64,000 nt of DNA, from positions 372,001 through 436,000 of the forward strand of contig NZ_BMND01000002.1 in the NCBI RefSeq assembly GCF_014646275.1. Reading direction: 5' to 3'. This document shows, in pieces, positions 62,180 through 64,000 of this stretch. Within the stretch, counting starts at the first letter, position 1. Every line of letters begins with the position of its first letter. The notes below the pieces were generated by a model. That model did not search any database, was not told the DNA's origin, and was given only the letters and a program-made list of their open reading frames with translations. The position numbers and the translations under genes are program-made. The DNA comes from Streptomyces kronopolitis (lineage in GTDB: Bacteria > Actinomycetota > Actinomycetes > Streptomycetales > Streptomycetaceae).

Positions 62180-62409
62180 GCCGGGACTTTGCCGTCGACG
62201 GCCGCGACCAGCTGGCCCACGGTGTTCCGCGGGGTCAGCGACACCTCGTCCAGGTCGATGTCCAGCCGTTCCTCGATGAGCACGCGGAGCTCTTCCAGTG
62301 CCAGGGAGTCCAACCGCAGGCTGCGCAGCGCGGCCCCGTCGGTGATGTCGCCCGAGGAGACCCCGAACCGTTGGACCAGCATGGTGGTGACAACTTCTGC
62401 CGCTTTCAC
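62176..62409 (-). CDS. acyl carrier protein
   Basis: 77 residues, helical and acidic. LRLDSLALEELRVLIEER contains the phosphopantetheine site serine (S35 in the LDSL motif), so it can be loaded. It is the first gene of the ACP-KS-hydrolase set and overlaps the ketosynthase start by four bases. The partner loading enzyme is not in the window. The 268 bases up to the MarR-type gene contain its promoter region and nothing else evident. Confidence 0.92.
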   Translation of the reverse strand: MKAAEVVTTMLVQRFGVSSGDITDGAALRSLRLDSLALEELRVLIEERLDIDLDEVSLTPRNTVGQLVAAVDGKVPA

Positions 62410-62678
62410 GTGGAGCTCCTCCTTGCCGTAGGCGATGCTGCCGACCGCGTCGTGGGCGGGATCTCACCGGCGGCTCCGGCTGGTTTGACCACCCTTTATA
62501 CGCCTTTGCCCTGATGACTCCCCAACTTTGGTAGCTCAATGGGGTGATGAGTGCACCAGGGTGGACAGGGCGTGCGTGCCCCGCCTTGCGGACGGCGCGG
62601 AAAGCACCTACGTACGTAACGCCGCGGACCCGCGAGAGGTACGGGCCGCGGGGCTGCGGACTCGGGGGAGCGGTGGGG

Positions 62679-63140
62679 TCAGGCCTCGTCGAGGGCGCTG
62701 GTCACCCGCCCCAACAGGCCCTGGAGCGTGCGCAGTTCCTCGATCGTCAGACCGGTCGCGGCCAGCATCCGGCGCGGCACCGGCAGCGCCCGGGCGCGCA
62801 GCTCGTCGCCGGCGGGCGTGAGCTGGACGGTGACCGAGCGCTCGTCCTCACTGCTCCGTTCGCGCCGTACCAGCCCGGCCGTCTCCAATCGCTTGAGAAG
62901 CGGGGAGAGGGTGCCGGAGTCCAGCCGCAGCCGCTCGCCGATGGTCTTGACCGGCTGGGGCCCGTGCTCCCACAGGACCAGCATGACCAGGTACTGGGGA
63001 TAGGTCAGGCCCAGGTCCTTCAGGGCGTCCCGGTAGACGCCGCCGAAGGCGCGCGAGGCGGCGTGCAGGGAGAAGCAGACCTGGTGGTCGAGGCGGAGCA
63101 GTTCGGCGTCGGGCACCGGTGGCCTGGTCGTAGGGGTCAT
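62679..63140 (-). CDS. ohrR: organic hydroperoxide sensor OhrR (MarR family)
   Basis: 153 residues. MarR winged helix (LTYPQYLVMLVLWEHGPQPVKTIGERLRLDSGTL, read in part) with SEDERSVTVQLTPAG in the wing. The redox-sensing cysteine is C22 in LDHQVCFSLHAASRAF, the position used by OhrR for peroxide sensing. Oxidation releases it from the ohr promoter. It is divergent from ohr, which confirms the assignment. Confidence 0.94.
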   Translation of the reverse strand: MTPTTRPPVPDAELLRLDHQVCFSLHAASRAFGGVYRDALKDLGLTYPQYLVMLVLWEHGPQPVKTIGERLRLDSGTLSPLLKRLETAGLVRRERSSEDERSVTVQLTPAGDELRARALPVPRRMLAATGLTIEELRTLQGLLGRVTSALDEA

Positions 63141-63164
63141 GGGTCCAGGTTAGCTCGCCCGGCC

Positions 63165-63200
63165 ATTTAATTGCGCACAACTTAGTTGCGTACAATTTAA
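63165..63200. promoter_or_regulatory. AT-rich OhrR operator candidate between ohrR and ohr
   Basis: TTGCGCACAA (63171-63180) and TTGCGTACAA (63186-63195) form a near-perfect direct repeat, each half nearly palindromic and flanked by TTAA runs. This is a markedly AT-rich island in the 126-base divergent region, as expected for OhrR sites. Confidence 0.7.
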
Positions 63201-63266
63201 ATGTGTGCGACTGTAGTGCTCATCGGACGGCCGGGAAACGGCCGCCGCGCCACGAAGGGAACCGTG

Positions 63267-63677
63267 ATGGACGCGCTGTACACCGCTGTCGCCACCGCCA
63301 ACGGACGCGAGGGACGGGCCGTCAGCTCCGACGGCCGGATCGACCTCGCCCTGGCCATGCCCCCCGAGCTCGGCGGCAACGGCGCGGGCACCAACCCGGA
63401 GCAGCTCTTCGCCGCCGGCTACGCGGCCTGCTTCGCCAGCGCGATGAGCAATGTCGCCCGCCAGATGAAGATCGACACCAAGGACGTCTCGGTCACCGCC
63501 GAGGTCTCGATCGGCAAGGACGGCACGGGCTTCGGCCTCGGCGTCGTCATGCGCGTCGAGCTGCCGGAGACCCTCGCGGGCGAGACCGGCCGCAAGCTGG
63601 TCGAGGCCACGCACGAGTTCTGCCCGTACTCCAAGGCCACCCGCGGCAACATCGACGTCGAGCTGGTCATCGAGTAG
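63267..63677 (+). CDS. ohr: organic hydroperoxide resistance protein Ohr
   Basis: 136 residues. Both catalytic cysteines are present: C55 in GYAACFASAM and C119 in HEFCPYSKATRGN, along with the arginine-containing EGRAVSSDG loop and PEQLFAAGYAA. It reduces organic (fatty acid) hydroperoxides with lipoylated partners. AAGGGA lies 6-7 bases before ATG 63267. Regulated by the divergent OhrR. Confidence 0.95.
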   Translation: MDALYTAVATANGREGRAVSSDGRIDLALAMPPELGGNGAGTNPEQLFAAGYAACFASAMSNVARQMKIDTKDVSVTAEVSIGKDGTGFGLGVVMRVELPETLAGETGRKLVEATHEFCPYSKATRGNIDVELVIE

Positions 63678-63727
63678 CCGCGCGGGCCGGCCCCGCGGTC
63701 TCGCGAGGGCCGGTCCGGTGGGCACGC

Positions 63728-63761
63728 GGCGCGGCCGGGGCGTGGGGGCTCCGGCCGCGCC
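63728..63761. terminator. GC hairpin between ohr and the amidohydrolase
   Basis: An 11-bp stem (GGCGCGGCCGG with CCGGCCGCGCC) with a 12-base loop lies between the two convergent stops. Confidence 0.6.
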
Positions 63762-63768
63762 GTTCTGC

Positions 63769-64000
63769 TCAGGCGTCGTCGGCCGCGTACACCCGGCTCC
63801 CGCCGACGAAGGTCTGGAGCACCCGGGTCGCGGCGATCTCCTCGTCGGGGCCGTCGAACGGGTCGCGGTCGAGGACGGCCAGGTCGGCCAGCATCCCGGG
63901 GCGGATGGTGCCGGTGTCGTCGAGGTGGTTGGCGTAGGCGCTGCCGGCCGTGTACGCGGCCAGCGCCGCACCCAGGTCGATGCGCTGCTCGGGCAGGAAG
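63769..64000 (-). CDS. amidohydrolase (YtcJ-like), C-terminal part, runs off the window
   Basis: The last 76 codons of a longer gene; the frame is open to the window edge. LPEQRIDLGAALAAYTAGSAY, then GMLADLAVLDRDPFDG and a terminal TFVGGSRVYAA, are the typical C-terminal beta-sandwich of metal-dependent amidohydrolases of the YtcJ branch. The metal site lies outside the window. Second member of the family after the gene at 27269. Confidence 0.82.
   Translation of the reverse strand, partial: FLPEQRIDLGAALAAYTAGSAYANHLDDTGTIRPGMLADLAVLDRDPFDGPDEEIAATRVLQTFVGGSRVYAADDA

Overview
This window is chromosomal DNA from a high-GC actinomycete, almost certainly a Streptomyces. Codon third positions are strongly GC-biased. 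The window carries genus-typical loci: the sporulation pair smeA-sffA, the RNA polymerase factor rbpA, a spore-associated protein A homologue, secreted chitinase with DasR-type operators, GH25 lysozyme and endonuclease I, and many TetR/MarR/ArsR/Lrp/MocR regulators. There are no rRNA or tRNA genes and no CRISPR array.

Region 1 (1-9.6 kb) is accessory and eroded. It holds two MFS efflux proteins, a DUF6445-like protein, and a head-to-head pair of gene remnants (the 3' part of a cytochrome oxidase subunit I gene against the 3' part of a ferredoxin-reductase-like gene). A PPOX flavoprotein, a NUDIX hydrolase and a FolE paralogue follow. Next come a possible 64-residue peptide gene ending in a strong hairpin, and an IS5-family element whose transposase needs a -1 frameshift.

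Region 2 (9.6-17.7 kb) is mostly envelope and stress functions: an L,D-transpeptidase lipoprotein, a DsbA-like membrane thioredoxin with a membrane partner, a deaminase-fold protein, a ricin-type lectin ORF without a visible signal peptide, OsmC, a small secreted protein, and a TetR/hydrolase divergon with a duplicated operator.

Region 3 (17.7-28.9 kb) is metabolic: aldehyde dehydrogenase with a GAF-domain regulator, chitinase, acyl-CoA dehydrogenase, a coupled CrtC-like/phosphotransferase pair, an Lrp regulator and a YtcJ-type amidohydrolase.

Region 4 (29-47 kb) is core-like. It holds lnt-ppm1 (overlapping genes), fxsA, rbpA behind a perfect sigma-R promoter, a UMF1-type MFS protein, and the yczE-GDPD operon divergent from its MocR-type regulator. 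sffA and smeA, YchJ, an S4 protein and another MFS exporter come next. The NHEJ pair ku and ligD-polymerase follows, head to head, with a murJ-like gene directly behind ligD.

Region 5 (47-58.7 kb) is dominated by secreted and envelope proteins: endonuclease I, a D-Ala-D-Ala carboxypeptidase-like protein, cold-shock protein, an SDR fusion protein, a SapA-like protein, lysozyme, and two paralogous transglycosylases that share their long 5' leaders.

Region 6 (58.7-64 kb) has an ArsR-SRPBCC pair, a compact ACP-ketosynthase-hydrolase cluster, the divergent ohrR/ohr pair, and the 3' end of an amidohydrolase running off the window.

Coordinates and start codons were chosen by reading frame, homology memory and visible ribosome-binding sites; no database search was run.
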